From a virus: a DNA stretch of 23,117 bases. Below, piece by piece: positions 1 through 7,535 of the stretch. Every line of letters begins with the position of its first letter. The stretch's first letter is position 1. The notes below the pieces were generated by a model. That model did not search any database. It was not told the DNA's origin and worked only from the letters and a program-made list of their open reading frames with translations. The DNA lies in IMG/VR virus record IMGVR_UViG_3300017756_000119, positions 1-23,117 of that record, one strand, 5' to 3'. The position numbers and the translations under genes were made by a program.

Positions 1-1
1 A

Positions 2-847
2 AATATAAATGAAATGGCAGTATCAAACAAATCTGCAGTATATATCAAAAATATTGATCATATCGCTGCACAAGAATTGTCTGTTCAAAAATTAATCTCA
101 AAAGTTGACGGTTTAGCATACTTAGGATCTCAATTTGCTTCAGTAAGAGCAAGAAGAGAAGATCTACAATTAAGATCTATCCTAAATGGTGTTGCTGATA
201 AAATTTGGGGTTCAACTGCAATAGGAACTAACGATGCTGCTGCAAAAGTTGGTACTTTTGGTTTCTATACTGGTTCAGACGGAAGTGATGCTCCAAAACC
301 TTTATTTGCTAACTCTACTGGTGCTAGCCAATCAAGAAGCACATTCTTTGATACTCTATTAGATGCTATCACAGAAGTTAAAGGTGAATTTGAAGAGCCT
401 TTCTATTACTTAGTAGTAGACACTGCAACTTACAACGTTATGAGAAAAGAAAATGTTCTTGATGTTGCTCCAGTTGTAGACGGTAACTTCAATTTCTCTA
501 CTATTCTTGGTGGAAAAATTAGACTTATTATTAACAACCAATCATTAACTGCAAACTTACCATCAGGTTTAAAAGTTTCTTACATGTGTAAAGCAGGCTC
601 TGTACATTACAGTGATATTGCTCAAACAAATCCAACTGCGATTGAAAGAGACGAACTAGCTGGTAATGGTGGCGGTCTTGTTACTGTTTTATCTAGATGG
701 GGTAATATAATGCACCCTAAAGGTTTATCATGGGCTGGAAGTGCAACTGCATATCCTGCAAATGCTGATCTTGCTCTAGGTACAAACTGGACAGTACATG
801 CTACTAACGTTAACCAAATTGGTTTATTCCCAATTTATCACGGTTAA
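2..847 (+). CDS. Major capsid protein, 5' end cut by the window
   Basis: This is probably the HK97-fold shell protein that builds the phage head. The frame is open to the first bases of the window. The first in-frame ATG, at base 14, has no ribosome binding site, so the true start most likely lies outside and only the C-terminal ~280 residues are seen. The pattern fits coat proteins of the phage Gp13-like type as I remember them: a central stretch with paired hydrophobic strands (FYYLVVDTATYNVM), a LGGKIRLIINN segment, a cysteine-containing YMCKAGSVHY strand, then IERDELAG, a SRWGNIMHPKGLSW stretch and a closing NADLALGTNW segment. Its place just before the head-tail adaptor supports the call. 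The exact coat-protein family is not certain. Confidence 0.8.
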   Translation, partial: NINEMAVSNKSAVYIKNIDHIAAQELSVQKLISKVDGLAYLGSQFASVRARREDLQLRSILNGVADKIWGSTAIGTNDAAAKVGTFGFYTGSDGSDAPKPLFANSTGASQSRSTFFDTLLDAITEVKGEFEEPFYYLVVDTATYNVMRKENVLDVAPVVDGNFNFSTILGGKIRLIINNQSLTANLPSGLKVSYMCKAGSVHYSDIAQTNPTAIERDELAGNGGGLVTVLSRWGNIMHPKGLSWAGSATAYPANADLALGTNWTVHATNVNQIGLFPIYHG

Positions 848-877
848 TATTATAACTATTAGATACGGAGAAAAATA

Positions 878-1423
878 ATGGCTTTACAAAAAGGAATCAA
901 TTCATTTGTTACTGTTATAGAAGCAGAAGAATATTTTTATGACAGACTAAACCAAAGTTCTTGGGATAGTGCTACAGATGAAACTGTTGAACGAGCTTTA
1001 GTAACAGCCACAGGAATTCTCAACGACTTGGATTGGGGTGGTGAAGCTGTGCCAACTACCTCATACCCTTTATCATGGCCTAGAGATATTACCTACTGGG
1101 ATAGTAAATCCGGTGGATATGATACTTTAGAAGATGATAGAAGTACAACAAGTTTTGGAACAATTCCTGAAGATATCAAAAAAGCGACCTATGAACTAGC
1201 GTTGCATCTGATTAAAAATATGAGTACAATAGAAGATCAATCATCTGGTTCACCTAGATTGAAAGATCTAACTGTTGGCTCTGTTTCTTTAACTTTTGAT
1301 TTAGGATCGGGATTAAGTAATTTTAAAGAATTACCTGATCAAATTCAAAGATTAATTGTTAAATATGAAGATCCAGCTGCTATGAGTACAAATAGGGGAG
1401 TTAAAGTTAGTGGAGGTGCCTAA
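878..1423 (+). CDS. Head-tail adaptor (DnaT-like / gp6-like connector)
   Basis: A 181-residue protein that should sit as a ring under the portal and join head to tail. It shows the pattern of the phage adaptor family often labelled 'DnaT-like ssDNA-binding': an N-terminal NSFVTVIEAEEYFYDRL, then an alanine-rich helix (ERALVTATGILNDLDW), a SYPLSWPRD turn and an IPEDIKKATYELALHLI helix. Those labels come from a remote fold match, and its neighbours make a neck role far more likely than DNA replication. The start has a clear GGAG box at 867-870, seven bases before the ATG. Its stop shares one base with the next start (TAATG). Confidence 0.8.
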   Translation: MALQKGINSFVTVIEAEEYFYDRLNQSSWDSATDETVERALVTATGILNDLDWGGEAVPTTSYPLSWPRDITYWDSKSGGYDTLEDDRSTTSFGTIPEDIKKATYELALHLIKNMSTIEDQSSGSPRLKDLTVGSVSLTFDLGSGLSNFKELPDQIQRLIVKYEDPAAMSTNRGVKVSGGA

Positions 1424-1779
1424 TGGGTTACCATAAACTAATTCAAGATAATGTAAAAAACGCATTTAATACTATAGGTGATATAGCTGAAGATATAACA
1501 TTTACAAATAATAAAGTAGATGGTTATAATTTTGCTACACAATCTATTAGTGAAAATACTGATGCACCAATTACTGTTAAAGCTGTAATTGAAAGTCAAT
1601 ATAGAACTAATGATGATAAACCTAGGTTAGAATGTAAAATAATGATTGACTCAGCTAATTTAGATTCTAAAAATATCGATAATTACGACATTGTTGTACT
1701 TAGAGGTAAAAATTGGAAAATAAATAGTTTTGAAGATAATAATTATGTTATCAATTTAATTGTTGGAAGGGAATCATAA
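1423..1779 (+). CDS. Putative head-closure (stopper) protein
   Basis: A 118-residue protein with no motif that I can name with confidence. It is mostly beta-strand in pattern (ITVKAVIESQY, LECKIMIDS, YDIVVLRGKNWKINSFE), as expected for the small barrel proteins that close the head after DNA packaging, such as SPP1 gp16 or lambda FII. The call rests mainly on position: it lies between the adaptor and the tail terminator. It overlaps both neighbours by a single base through TAATG junctions, so translation is probably coupled. Confidence 0.55.
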   Translation: MGYHKLIQDNVKNAFNTIGDIAEDITFTNNKVDGYNFATQSISENTDAPITVKAVIESQYRTNDDKPRLECKIMIDSANLDSKNIDNYDIVVLRGKNWKINSFEDNNYVINLIVGRES

Positions 1780-2171
1780 TGGCTACAATATCTCAATTAT
1801 TAACAGCTGTTGAAGGTTTATTCGCTTCTACCGCTTGGACATCTAATAATATAAAAGCTTTTCCTGCAAATTATCAAGGGGAAATAGATGCTGATGAATG
1901 GGTACGGGTTTCTGTATTACCATTTTCTTCAGAATTAGCTTTTAAAGATGTAATAGCAAATGGTCAAATTGTATGTCAAATATTTGTTCCTAGTGGACAA
2001 GGTATGAAACGTGCATATCAAATTGCTGATATATTAAAAACTTTATTAGATCAAGAAGTAATCTCTGGATATCTACAAACAACTAATAGCTTTATAACAA
2101 ACATTGGAATTGACACGAAAGATGCAGGTTTATTTAACGTGAATTATACTGTCAATTTCAGATCAATTTAA
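1779..2171 (+). CDS. Tail terminator protein
   Basis: A 130-residue protein that probably caps the growing tail tube and docks it to the head. It fits the phage tail terminator-like family (DUF4128, lambda gpU-like): an N-terminal helix, FPANYQGEIDADEWVRVSVLP with the acidic residues before the first strand, a GQIVCQIFVPSGQGMKRAYQIADIL strand-helix unit, and a C-terminal FNVNYTVNFRSI strand. Its place immediately before the major tail protein is the usual one. The start is a TAATG overlap with the gene before. Confidence 0.7.
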   Translation: MATISQLLTAVEGLFASTAWTSNNIKAFPANYQGEIDADEWVRVSVLPFSSELAFKDVIANGQIVCQIFVPSGQGMKRAYQIADILKTLLDQEVISGYLQTTNSFITNIGIDTKDAGLFNVNYTVNFRSI

Positions 2172-2200
2172 CCAAAAATAATATAAAGGAATAACAAAAA

Positions 2201-2698
2201 ATGGCTCTAATTTCAAATATAGGTGCTGGTATTTTCACAAAACTAAAATACAAAGCTGATAGTAATTACACATTACCAACAACTGATTCATCACACCAAG
2301 CTTTTATAGCTTCTGGTGGTGACTTTGCAAGTAATACTGAAGTTACTAACATCAGAGAATTTCCTTCATTTGGTAAGCCCGCTAACATTGTTAACGTACC
2401 AAACTACGGACAATCTGTAAGTGGACAGATCCAAGGACAATCTGATGCTCCAACTTTAGAATTTACGCTTAATTATGTACCAAGTGTGCATAATCCAATT
2501 CAAGCGTTAGTTCAAGATGGACTAACATATGTATTTCAACTAGATGTTAAAAACGCATCTACTGGTGATAATGCTGCATTTTACGTAAAAGGACAAATAG
2601 CTTCTTTTGAAGTGGCTCCAAATTTGACTGATTCAAATCAGGCAACTTTGACTTTGAGTACTTCAACTGATTACACTGGTCCGTTTGCTGACGCATAA
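2201..2698 (+). CDS. Major tail (tube) protein
   Basis: A 165-residue protein expected to polymerise into the tail tube. It has the strand-rich pattern and size of lambda gpV-like tube proteins, with a typical SFEVAPNLTDSNQATLTLS stretch near the end. It has its own ribosome binding site (AAGGA, 2186-2190) and is followed directly by a strong stem-loop. That suits a highly expressed structural protein whose message is partly cut off from the weakly needed assembly genes downstream. Its codons include more GCT, GGT and AAC than the genes that follow, in line with high expression (impression only, not counted). Confidence 0.75.
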   Translation: MALISNIGAGIFTKLKYKADSNYTLPTTDSSHQAFIASGGDFASNTEVTNIREFPSFGKPANIVNVPNYGQSVSGQIQGQSDAPTLEFTLNYVPSVHNPIQALVQDGLTYVFQLDVKNASTGDNAAFYVKGQIASFEVAPNLTDSNQATLTLSTSTDYTGPFADA

Positions 2699-2708
2699 TA
2701 AAAAATTT

Positions 2709-2736
2709 TTAGGCTGGGCTTAATTGCCCAGCTTAA
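2709..2736 (+). terminator. Stem-loop terminator after the major tail gene
   Basis: An 11-pair stem with a six-base loop (TTAATT). The core GCTGGGC (2713-2719) pairs perfectly with GCCCAGC (2726-2732). It is extended by one G.U pair and three A-T pairs to 2709/2736. The downstream side is TTAATTAAATT, so the U-tract is broken; an A5T5 run lies just upstream. It probably stops only part of the transcription, as the tail assembly genes downstream have no obvious promoter of their own. Confidence 0.75.
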
Positions 2737-2758
2737 TTAAATTGTATAGGATAAAATA

Positions 2759-3067
2759 ATGATAAAACCATTTAATAAATATTATGTATTAAGAATAACT
2801 TCTTTACACATAAAAAAATCTATAGATACATCCATAAGAAAAACTTATGATAGATTAAAAGATGTAGAGGATAAACAACAAGTCTTTGAAACACTAGATG
2901 TGTTACATAAAATTAGAAAAATAATGGAAGACTTTGAATCGAATAATAAACATTTATATCAAAAACCTTTAGAGGAAATAAATAATGAAACATATAAAGA
3001 TAATAGAACTAACGAAGAAAATACCATTTCTGAAACAGGAAGTGGAGATCAAACAACTGACAGTTAA
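2759..3067 (+). CDS. Small protein of the tail-assembly region, function unknown
   Basis: A 102-residue protein with a basic, helical first half (KKSIDTSIRKTYDRL, then a helix-rich segment with many K and E) and a disordered, polar end (SETGSGDQTTDS). I do not recognise the family. It has a plausible AGGAT ribosome binding site at 2748-2752. It lies between the tube gene and the chaperone pair, where tail-assembly helpers are normal. Its last 83 bases overlap the next gene in another frame, a long overlap for this tightly packed operon. The end may have been extended by loss of an earlier stop. Confidence 0.6.
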   Translation: MIKPFNKYYVLRITSLHIKKSIDTSIRKTYDRLKDVEDKQQVFETLDVLHKIRKIMEDFESNNKHLYQKPLEEINNETYKDNRTNEENTISETGSGDQTTDS

Positions 3068-3302
3068 AGGCATTAAAGACTTACAAAAAGTTTTAGATGT
3101 AAATAAAACTGATGATGTTGCTGGTTTAAAAACTTTAAGCGCTATATTTAGACAAACTATAGTTGGAGCTGAAAATATGAAAGATTCAGAATTTGAAAAC
3201 TTTCCAATTAAAGCATTAACTGAATTATCACAAGAAATTCTTGTATATAATGGTTTAGCAGCTAAAGATGATAAAGGTGGCGAATTGGGGAAGAAGAAAT
3301 AG
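2985..3302 (+). CDS. Tail assembly chaperone, upstream (lambda gpG-like) part
   Basis: A 105-residue protein placed where phages of this type encode the chaperone that keeps the tape measure soluble before the tube forms. It starts with MKHIKIIELTKKIPFLKQEV, followed by a LTVKGIKDLQKVLDV helix, and ends in a short basic tail (GELGKKK). The start has a strong AGAGGA box at 2971-2976. The ending overlaps the downstream frame, open from 3275, and contains a run of four G before AAG. That makes this the 0-frame product of a likely -1 frameshift pair. The family match is by position, size and this arrangement, not by a sharp motif. Confidence 0.7.
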   Translation: MKHIKIIELTKKIPFLKQEVEIKQLTVKGIKDLQKVLDVNKTDDVAGLKTLSAIFRQTIVGAENMKDSEFENFPIKALTELSQEILVYNGLAAKDDKGGELGKKK

Positions 3303-3592
3303 CAGAATATGAAATGGCTCATCAATTAGGTGTTACATTAGATACTATTTATAATATGTCCAATAAAGAATATATGGGTTGGATAAAATATTTTAATGAA
3401 AGACCATACGGTTGGCGAGATGATCATAGATCTGCTATATTAGCTCAAACTACTTACCAAGGTACTAAACCTCTTAAAGTAAATGAATTATTTCCTTCGT
3501 TAAAAATAATGAAAGATAATAATACACAAAAGGATCTAAGATTAGAAGCTGGTTTTAATAAATTAAAAAGCATAGCTAAAAGATCTGATTAA
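3275..3592 (+). CDS. Tail assembly chaperone, frameshifted (lambda gpT-like) part
   Basis: This frame is open from 3275. The first ATG, at 3314, has no ribosome binding site at a normal distance. It is therefore probably made only as a -1 frameshift extension of the preceding chaperone. The segment SNKEYMGWIKYFNERPYGW, followed by D-D-H-R and a helix, fits the short tail-chaperone family (DUF4035-like) found in the T domain of G-T fusions: a hydrophobic helix, then 'W..y....P.g....D'. The rest (LKVNELFPSLK and a basic end) also fits that family. If translation does begin at 3314, it would give a 92-residue free protein. Confidence 0.65.
   Translation, partial: RWRIGEEEIAEYEMAHQLGVTLDTIYNMSNKEYMGWIKYFNERPYGWRDDHRSAILAQTTYQGTKPLKVNELFPSLKIMKDNNTQKDLRLEAGFNKLKSIAKRSD
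3287..3293 (+). promoter_or_regulatory. Candidate -1 ribosomal slippery site GGGGAAG
   Basis: The two chaperone frames differ by -1 and share an open overlap of 28 bases (3275-3302). Inside it the upstream frame reads TTG GGG AAG AAG AAA TAG. The heptamer G GGG AAG resembles lambda's G GGA AAG site in place and purpose. The P-site tRNA on GGG can re-pair fully after a one-base slip, while the A-site pairing is weaker (AAG to GAA). No strong downstream hairpin is seen. The shift would give ...GELGKEEEIAEYEMAHQ, joining the two parts. Confidence 0.5.
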
Positions 3593-3597
3593 TAGTG

Positions 3598-3615
3598 GGG
3601 CGGTGTAAACTGCCC
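3598..3615 (+). other. Hairpin with a GUAA tetraloop between two genes
   Basis: GGGCGGU (3598-3604) pairs with ACUGCCC (3609-3615) through seven pairs, one of them G.U, closed by a GUAA loop of the stable GNRA class. It lies right after the stop of the chaperone and just before the ribosome binding site of the next small gene. There is no U-tract, so it may be a message-processing or translation-tuning element rather than a terminator. Confidence 0.45.
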
Positions 3616-3630
3616 ACTTGGAAGGCAATT

Positions 3631-3792
3631 ATGAGAGATATTAAAAAATTAACTGAATATAGTAATATTGCCAAAAAAAATTTAAAACAAAAAGAATTAT
3701 CTAGAAACCTTAAAAAAGAAGTAAATATTGGTGCCAATGGTACACAAAGATATATTATTAAAAAAGGTATAAACAAAGGTAAATTAATATAA
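3631..3792 (+). CDS. Small basic protein, function unknown
   Basis: A 53-residue, very lysine-rich protein (MRDIKKLTEYSNIAKKNL at the start, IIKKGINKGKLI at the end). I chose the ATG at 3631 because a perfect GGAAGG box lies at 3620-3625. A GTG at 3595 in the same frame would add 12 residues, but it lies next to the hairpin and has no box. It overlaps the next start by one base (TAATG). No family recognised; the charge suggests nucleic-acid or protein-scaffold contact. Confidence 0.55.
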   Translation: MRDIKKLTEYSNIAKKNLKQKELSRNLKKEVNIGANGTQRYIIKKGINKGKLI

Positions 3793-4178
3793 TGGCAATA
3801 ACTACGATTGGTCTAACAACTGCTGCTAAAGATCTTCAAAAAGATATTAATAAAGCAATTGAACAGGAACTTAGATCAAGAGCATTAAAAGCTTTTGCTG
3901 ATGTAAAATTAACAACTCCAGTTGATACTGGTCAAGCTAGAAATAGCTGGTATATTGGATACACTGAAACATATAATAATCAAAAAACTGCACCTGCAAC
4001 ATCTAATGTAAATTTATTGGTTCCAAAAAATAAACCAAATAAAATTATTGTTACAAATGGTACAACATACATAGAATTCCTTAACAATGGACATTCACAA
4101 CAAGCACCTACTAAATTTATAGAGGCTGCTTTTAGAAAATACTTTGATGACGTTACTGTGGAAATAACTAACGGATAA
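3792..4178 (+). CDS. HK97-gp10-like neck/tail-completion protein
   Basis: A 128-residue protein. It carries the hallmark of the HK97 gp10 family: TPVDTGQARNSWYIG near residue 40, and a second segment TYIEFLNNGHSQQAPTKFIE near the end, followed by a helix. These proteins act at the head-tail joint or in tail completion. In most siphoviruses the gene lies before the tail terminator. Here it lies between the chaperone and the tape measure, an unusual place. Start by TAATG overlap with the small basic gene; six bases separate it from the tape measure. Confidence 0.75.
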   Translation: MAITTIGLTTAAKDLQKDINKAIEQELRSRALKAFADVKLTTPVDTGQARNSWYIGYTETYNNQKTAPATSNVNLLVPKNKPNKIIVTNGTTYIEFLNNGHSQQAPTKFIEAAFRKYFDDVTVEITNG

Positions 4179-4184
4179 AGGAAA

Positions 4185-6317
4185 ATGGCTGTAAAATTAG
4201 ATATAATTACTAATGTTAAGGGACAGAACGGAGTAAACCAATTACAATCCGGTTTAAATAAATTAGGAAGAAATGCTCAAATAGCTTCAACAAGATTAAA
4301 ACAATTACAAACTGCAGCTGCTAAATCAAGAGCAACTTTTGCAGCACTTGGAACAACTTTAAAAGTTGGTGTTGCTGCATCATTAGCTGCTGTTAGTTTT
4401 GGTCTTGGTAAATTTATAAGAGATACATTTTCTGCTGGTCAACTTACTGAATCATTACAAGTAAGATTTAAACTATTATTTAATTCGGCTACAGAGGGTG
4501 CAAAAGCATTTAAAGTATTAAATGAATTTGCTAGTAAAGTTCCTTTCTCACTAGAAGCTATTGCTGCTGGTTCTGGTAACCTAGCTGTTATTGCTAAAGA
4601 TGCTAATGAATTAGCTAAAATATTAGAAATAACAGGTAATGTTGCTGCATCTACAGGTCTTGATTTTAGACAAACTGCTGAACAAATTCAAAGAGCATTT
4701 GCTGGTGGTATAGCCGCTGCTGACGTCTTCAGAGAAAGAGGTGTTAGAGCAATGTTAGGATTTGAAGCTGGTGCTAAAGTATCAATTGAAGATACTAGAA
4801 AAAGATTTTTTGAAGTATTTGGTAGTGGTGGTCAATTTTCTAAAGCAACAAAAGATTTTGAACAAACTTTAGAAGCACAGGTTTCATTTGTACAAGATGC
4901 TTATTTTAGATTTAGACAAGCCGCTGCTCAACCTTTATTTGAAGGTGTTAAACAACAATTAGTTGATTTAGTTGGTAATTTTAAAAGAAATGATACTCAA
5001 TTAAAAGAATTAGCAAAAACTGTTGGTAATAATTTAGCACAAGCATTTAGAAATATTGAAGATGCAATTAGGTTTGTATCTAAAAATATAAATCTTTTAG
5101 TTACTGGATTTAAAGTATTTATTGGATTAAAAGTAGCTACATTTGTAGCAGGTATTGCTGCACAATTTGTAATAATGGCTACAGCTATTAAAGGTGCAAC
5201 AATTAGTTTAGCTGCTTTAAATGTAGCATTAAGAGCCAATATAGTTGGTATTGTTATAACTGCAATACAAGTAGGTGTTGTAGCATTTATTGCATTTAAT
5301 GATGCTATAATGAAAGTTGTAAATACAATTAAAGATTTTTTTATACAAAAAATGAAAGAAGCTCAATTATCTGTTCTTAATTTTATTTCTAAATTAAAAA
5401 TATTTCCAAAAACTTCAGCAGAAGCAGAAGAAGCTGCTAAAAAATTAAGTGCAGAACTTAATGCAATAAAAATGGAAGCTAATGAAGTTATTGCTTCTTA
5501 CACAACATTAAATAAAAAACAAAAAGAATTATTTTCAGGAACAAAAACTACACCAAGAGCTGAAAGGGATCCTAAATCAAGACCTAATTTTGGTGCTGCA
5601 ACTGATCCTGCATTTTTAAAAAAACAAGCAGATATAGAAGCATTAAATGAACGAATATTTACAATGAATAGACATTTTATTCGTGATCAAGCTATAGCTA
5701 ATGCTAATCAAACAACATATAGAGATTTATTACATGCATCTGGTATTGAAGCTCAATTAATTTCAAATACAATTGGAGATGCATGGGTAAATGGATTAAG
5801 AGAAGGTAATTCATTATTAGAAATTACTAAAAATATGTTTAGAAGTGTTTTACAAACTATAGCTGAAACTATTTTAAGAAAAAGTATTGAATTAGGTATA
5901 GAAAAATTATTTGAACATTTTGGTAAGAAAAAAATTACTACTGAAAAACAAATTACTGCAGAAAAAACTAAACAATTAGCTTTACAAATCGCAATTGCCG
6001 CAGCCGGTGGCGGAGGAGGCGGAGGAGGCGGAAGTTTCTTTAAATTTTTTAATAAAGGTGGAGTTGTACCTGGTGGTGCACCTTATACTGATAGAGTTCC
6101 TGCTATGTTAACTCCTGGTGAAGTTATTATACCAAGAAATAAATCACAACAATCTATGGGTTCAGTAGTTAATAATACAATTAATATATCTGGAAATGTA
6201 GATCAAAGAGCAATTGATCAAATTAGATCTGTTATATCAACAAGTCCATCTCATGTAGGTGGAGCTAATAAAAATTATACTAGGGATACTGCTGGTTTAA
6301 GAAATAGGGGAAGATAA
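4185..6317 (+). CDS. Tail tape measure protein
   Basis: A 710-residue protein that sets tail length and is ejected with the DNA. It shows helical, alanine- and lysine-rich segments, a hydrophobic stretch at about residues 52-77 and a longer one at about 303-372, as in tape measures that insert into the host membrane. The C-terminal part has a run of nine glycines near residue 607, followed at about 633-651 by YTDRVPAMLTPGEVIIPRN, a motif common in these proteins. At 710 residues it is on the short side; by the usual rule of about 1.5 angstrom per residue the tail would be near 100 nm. An AAGGA box lies just before the ATG, after the previous stop. Confidence 0.9.
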   Translation: MAVKLDIITNVKGQNGVNQLQSGLNKLGRNAQIASTRLKQLQTAAAKSRATFAALGTTLKVGVAASLAAVSFGLGKFIRDTFSAGQLTESLQVRFKLLFNSATEGAKAFKVLNEFASKVPFSLEAIAAGSGNLAVIAKDANELAKILEITGNVAASTGLDFRQTAEQIQRAFAGGIAAADVFRERGVRAMLGFEAGAKVSIEDTRKRFFEVFGSGGQFSKATKDFEQTLEAQVSFVQDAYFRFRQAAAQPLFEGVKQQLVDLVGNFKRNDTQLKELAKTVGNNLAQAFRNIEDAIRFVSKNINLLVTGFKVFIGLKVATFVAGIAAQFVIMATAIKGATISLAALNVALRANIVGIVITAIQVGVVAFIAFNDAIMKVVNTIKDFFIQKMKEAQLSVLNFISKLKIFPKTSAEAEEAAKKLSAELNAIKMEANEVIASYTTLNKKQKELFSGTKTTPRAERDPKSRPNFGAATDPAFLKKQADIEALNERIFTMNRHFIRDQAIANANQTTYRDLLHASGIEAQLISNTIGDAWVNGLREGNSLLEITKNMFRSVLQTIAETILRKSIELGIEKLFEHFGKKKITTEKQITAEKTKQLALQIAIAAAGGGGGGGGGSFFKFFNKGGVVPGGAPYTDRVPAMLTPGEVIIPRNKSQQSMGSVVNNTINISGNVDQRAIDQIRSVISTSPSHVGGANKNYTRDTAGLRNRGR

Positions 6318-6931
6318 TGTCAAAAATATTTGAATATACAAATAATATATCACTTAATAGAACTGCCAGAATCAGAAGATCAATATCTAATTCAGGATAT
6401 GCTAGGTTGGAAAGAGGAAGTCCAACATTTTATTCTATGGATTTAGATTTACCATTATTAACTAAATTAAAATATGATGAAGTTGAAGCTGAATTATTAG
6501 GTTTACAAGATGGTATTGATTTTAAAACAACTAATATACCAACAAATATTAACTTAACTTTTGCTAATGGATCTTTAGTTAATCAATCTGGTTTAACAAA
6601 AACTATAGTTAATGCTAATACAAATGGAGTTGATGTTCAATTAGCTAATGTAGATAATTCAAGTAATGTTAAAGCTGGTGATTTTATACAATTTAGTTCA
6701 AGCACTAAAGTATATCAAATTAAAGCAGATGCAACTGCAAGTAATAATATAATAAGTTTTAAATTAATGACAGGTGCAATTAATACTATTACAAGTCTTG
6801 ATACTATTACTTATGGAAGTGGAGTACAATTTAAAATGATGTTAAATGGACGACCAAATGTTACAGTTGTTCCTGGTCCAGGATTTAATTATTATCAATA
6901 TGCTACATTTTATTTTCAGGAGATATTATAA
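6317..6931 (+). CDS. Minor tail protein, probable distal tail subunit
   Basis: A 204-residue protein directly after the tape measure, where the ring protein that ends the tube (lambda gpM-like or distal tail protein) is normally encoded. It starts with strand-like SLNRTARIRRSISNSGYARLE and has a strand and helix pair around YSMDLDLPLLTKLKYDEVEAELL, then a beta-rich end with VVPGPGFNYYQYATFYFQEI. The pattern of a tube-like fold plus added domain is suggested, not proved. TAATG overlaps at both ends tie it to its neighbours. Confidence 0.6.
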   Translation: MSKIFEYTNNISLNRTARIRRSISNSGYARLERGSPTFYSMDLDLPLLTKLKYDEVEAELLGLQDGIDFKTTNIPTNINLTFANGSLVNQSGLTKTIVNANTNGVDVQLANVDNSSNVKAGDFIQFSSSTKVYQIKADATASNNIISFKLMTGAINTITSLDTITYGSGVQFKMMLNGRPNVTVVPGPGFNYYQYATFYFQEIL

Positions 6932-7518
6932 TGAAAACAATAGATTCAACTACTTTAGCTGAAGCATCACAAACAAATACTTATCCAATTCAATTAATTA
7001 AATTTCAAGTAACTAATAATAATAATGATAGTTTATTTTTAAATACAGGTTATAAAAGTATTACATATAATGGTGATACATATATACCAGGGTCTAATGT
7101 TGTAAGTTTATCAGCTGTTGAAGAAACTAAGGATGTAAAAACTAATGCAATAACTATAAAATTAAATGGTTTACCAAATACAATTATAGCTGTTTTAGAA
7201 AATGTAAATGCTATTGGTGGTATAGTTACAATATTTCAAGCTTTTTGGAATGATGAAACTAATGAAGTTCAAGGTCAAGTTTATCAAAAATGGCAAGGTG
7301 TAATTAATTCACATTCAGTTGACGAAGAAAATACTGATACTGGTAATGTTAATATATCCGTTGAATGTAAAAATATAGTTGGTGCTATATTAGAAACTAA
7401 ATCAGGTAGATTTACTTCTGATAGTTCATTTAAACAATATAACTCAACTGATGCATCAATGGAATTTGTTGCTGCAATGGTAGATTTTAATCCAAGATTT
7501 GGAGCAGAAGAAGAATAG
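6931..7518 (+). CDS. Minor tail protein, baseplate-hub/gpL-like
   Basis: A 195-residue protein. It has the pattern of the DUF2163 and gpL-type minor tail proteins: TYNGDTYIPGSNVVSLSAVE near residue 50, an ITIKLNGLPN turn, a WQGVINSHSVDE strand and the C-terminal GRFTSDSSFKQYNSTDAS followed by MEFVAAM. In lambda-like tails this protein links the tube end to the central hub. It is followed by a 17-base gap and then an unrelated GNAT-like gene. In the usual arrangement gpK and gpI genes would follow; neither is seen. Confidence 0.7.
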   Translation: MKTIDSTTLAEASQTNTYPIQLIKFQVTNNNNDSLFLNTGYKSITYNGDTYIPGSNVVSLSAVEETKDVKTNAITIKLNGLPNTIIAVLENVNAIGGIVTIFQAFWNDETNEVQGQVYQKWQGVINSHSVDEENTDTGNVNISVECKNIVGAILETKSGRFTSDSSFKQYNSTDASMEFVAAMVDFNPRFGAEEE

Positions 7519-7535
7519 TAAAGAGAATAAATATA

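Noticed and set aside
2969-3325. A 118-codon leftward reading frame across the chaperone region
   Set aside because: It is opposite real genes with ribosome binding sites and phage-like patterns, and codes for a Phe/Ser/Cys-rich product typical of antisense AT-rich DNA.
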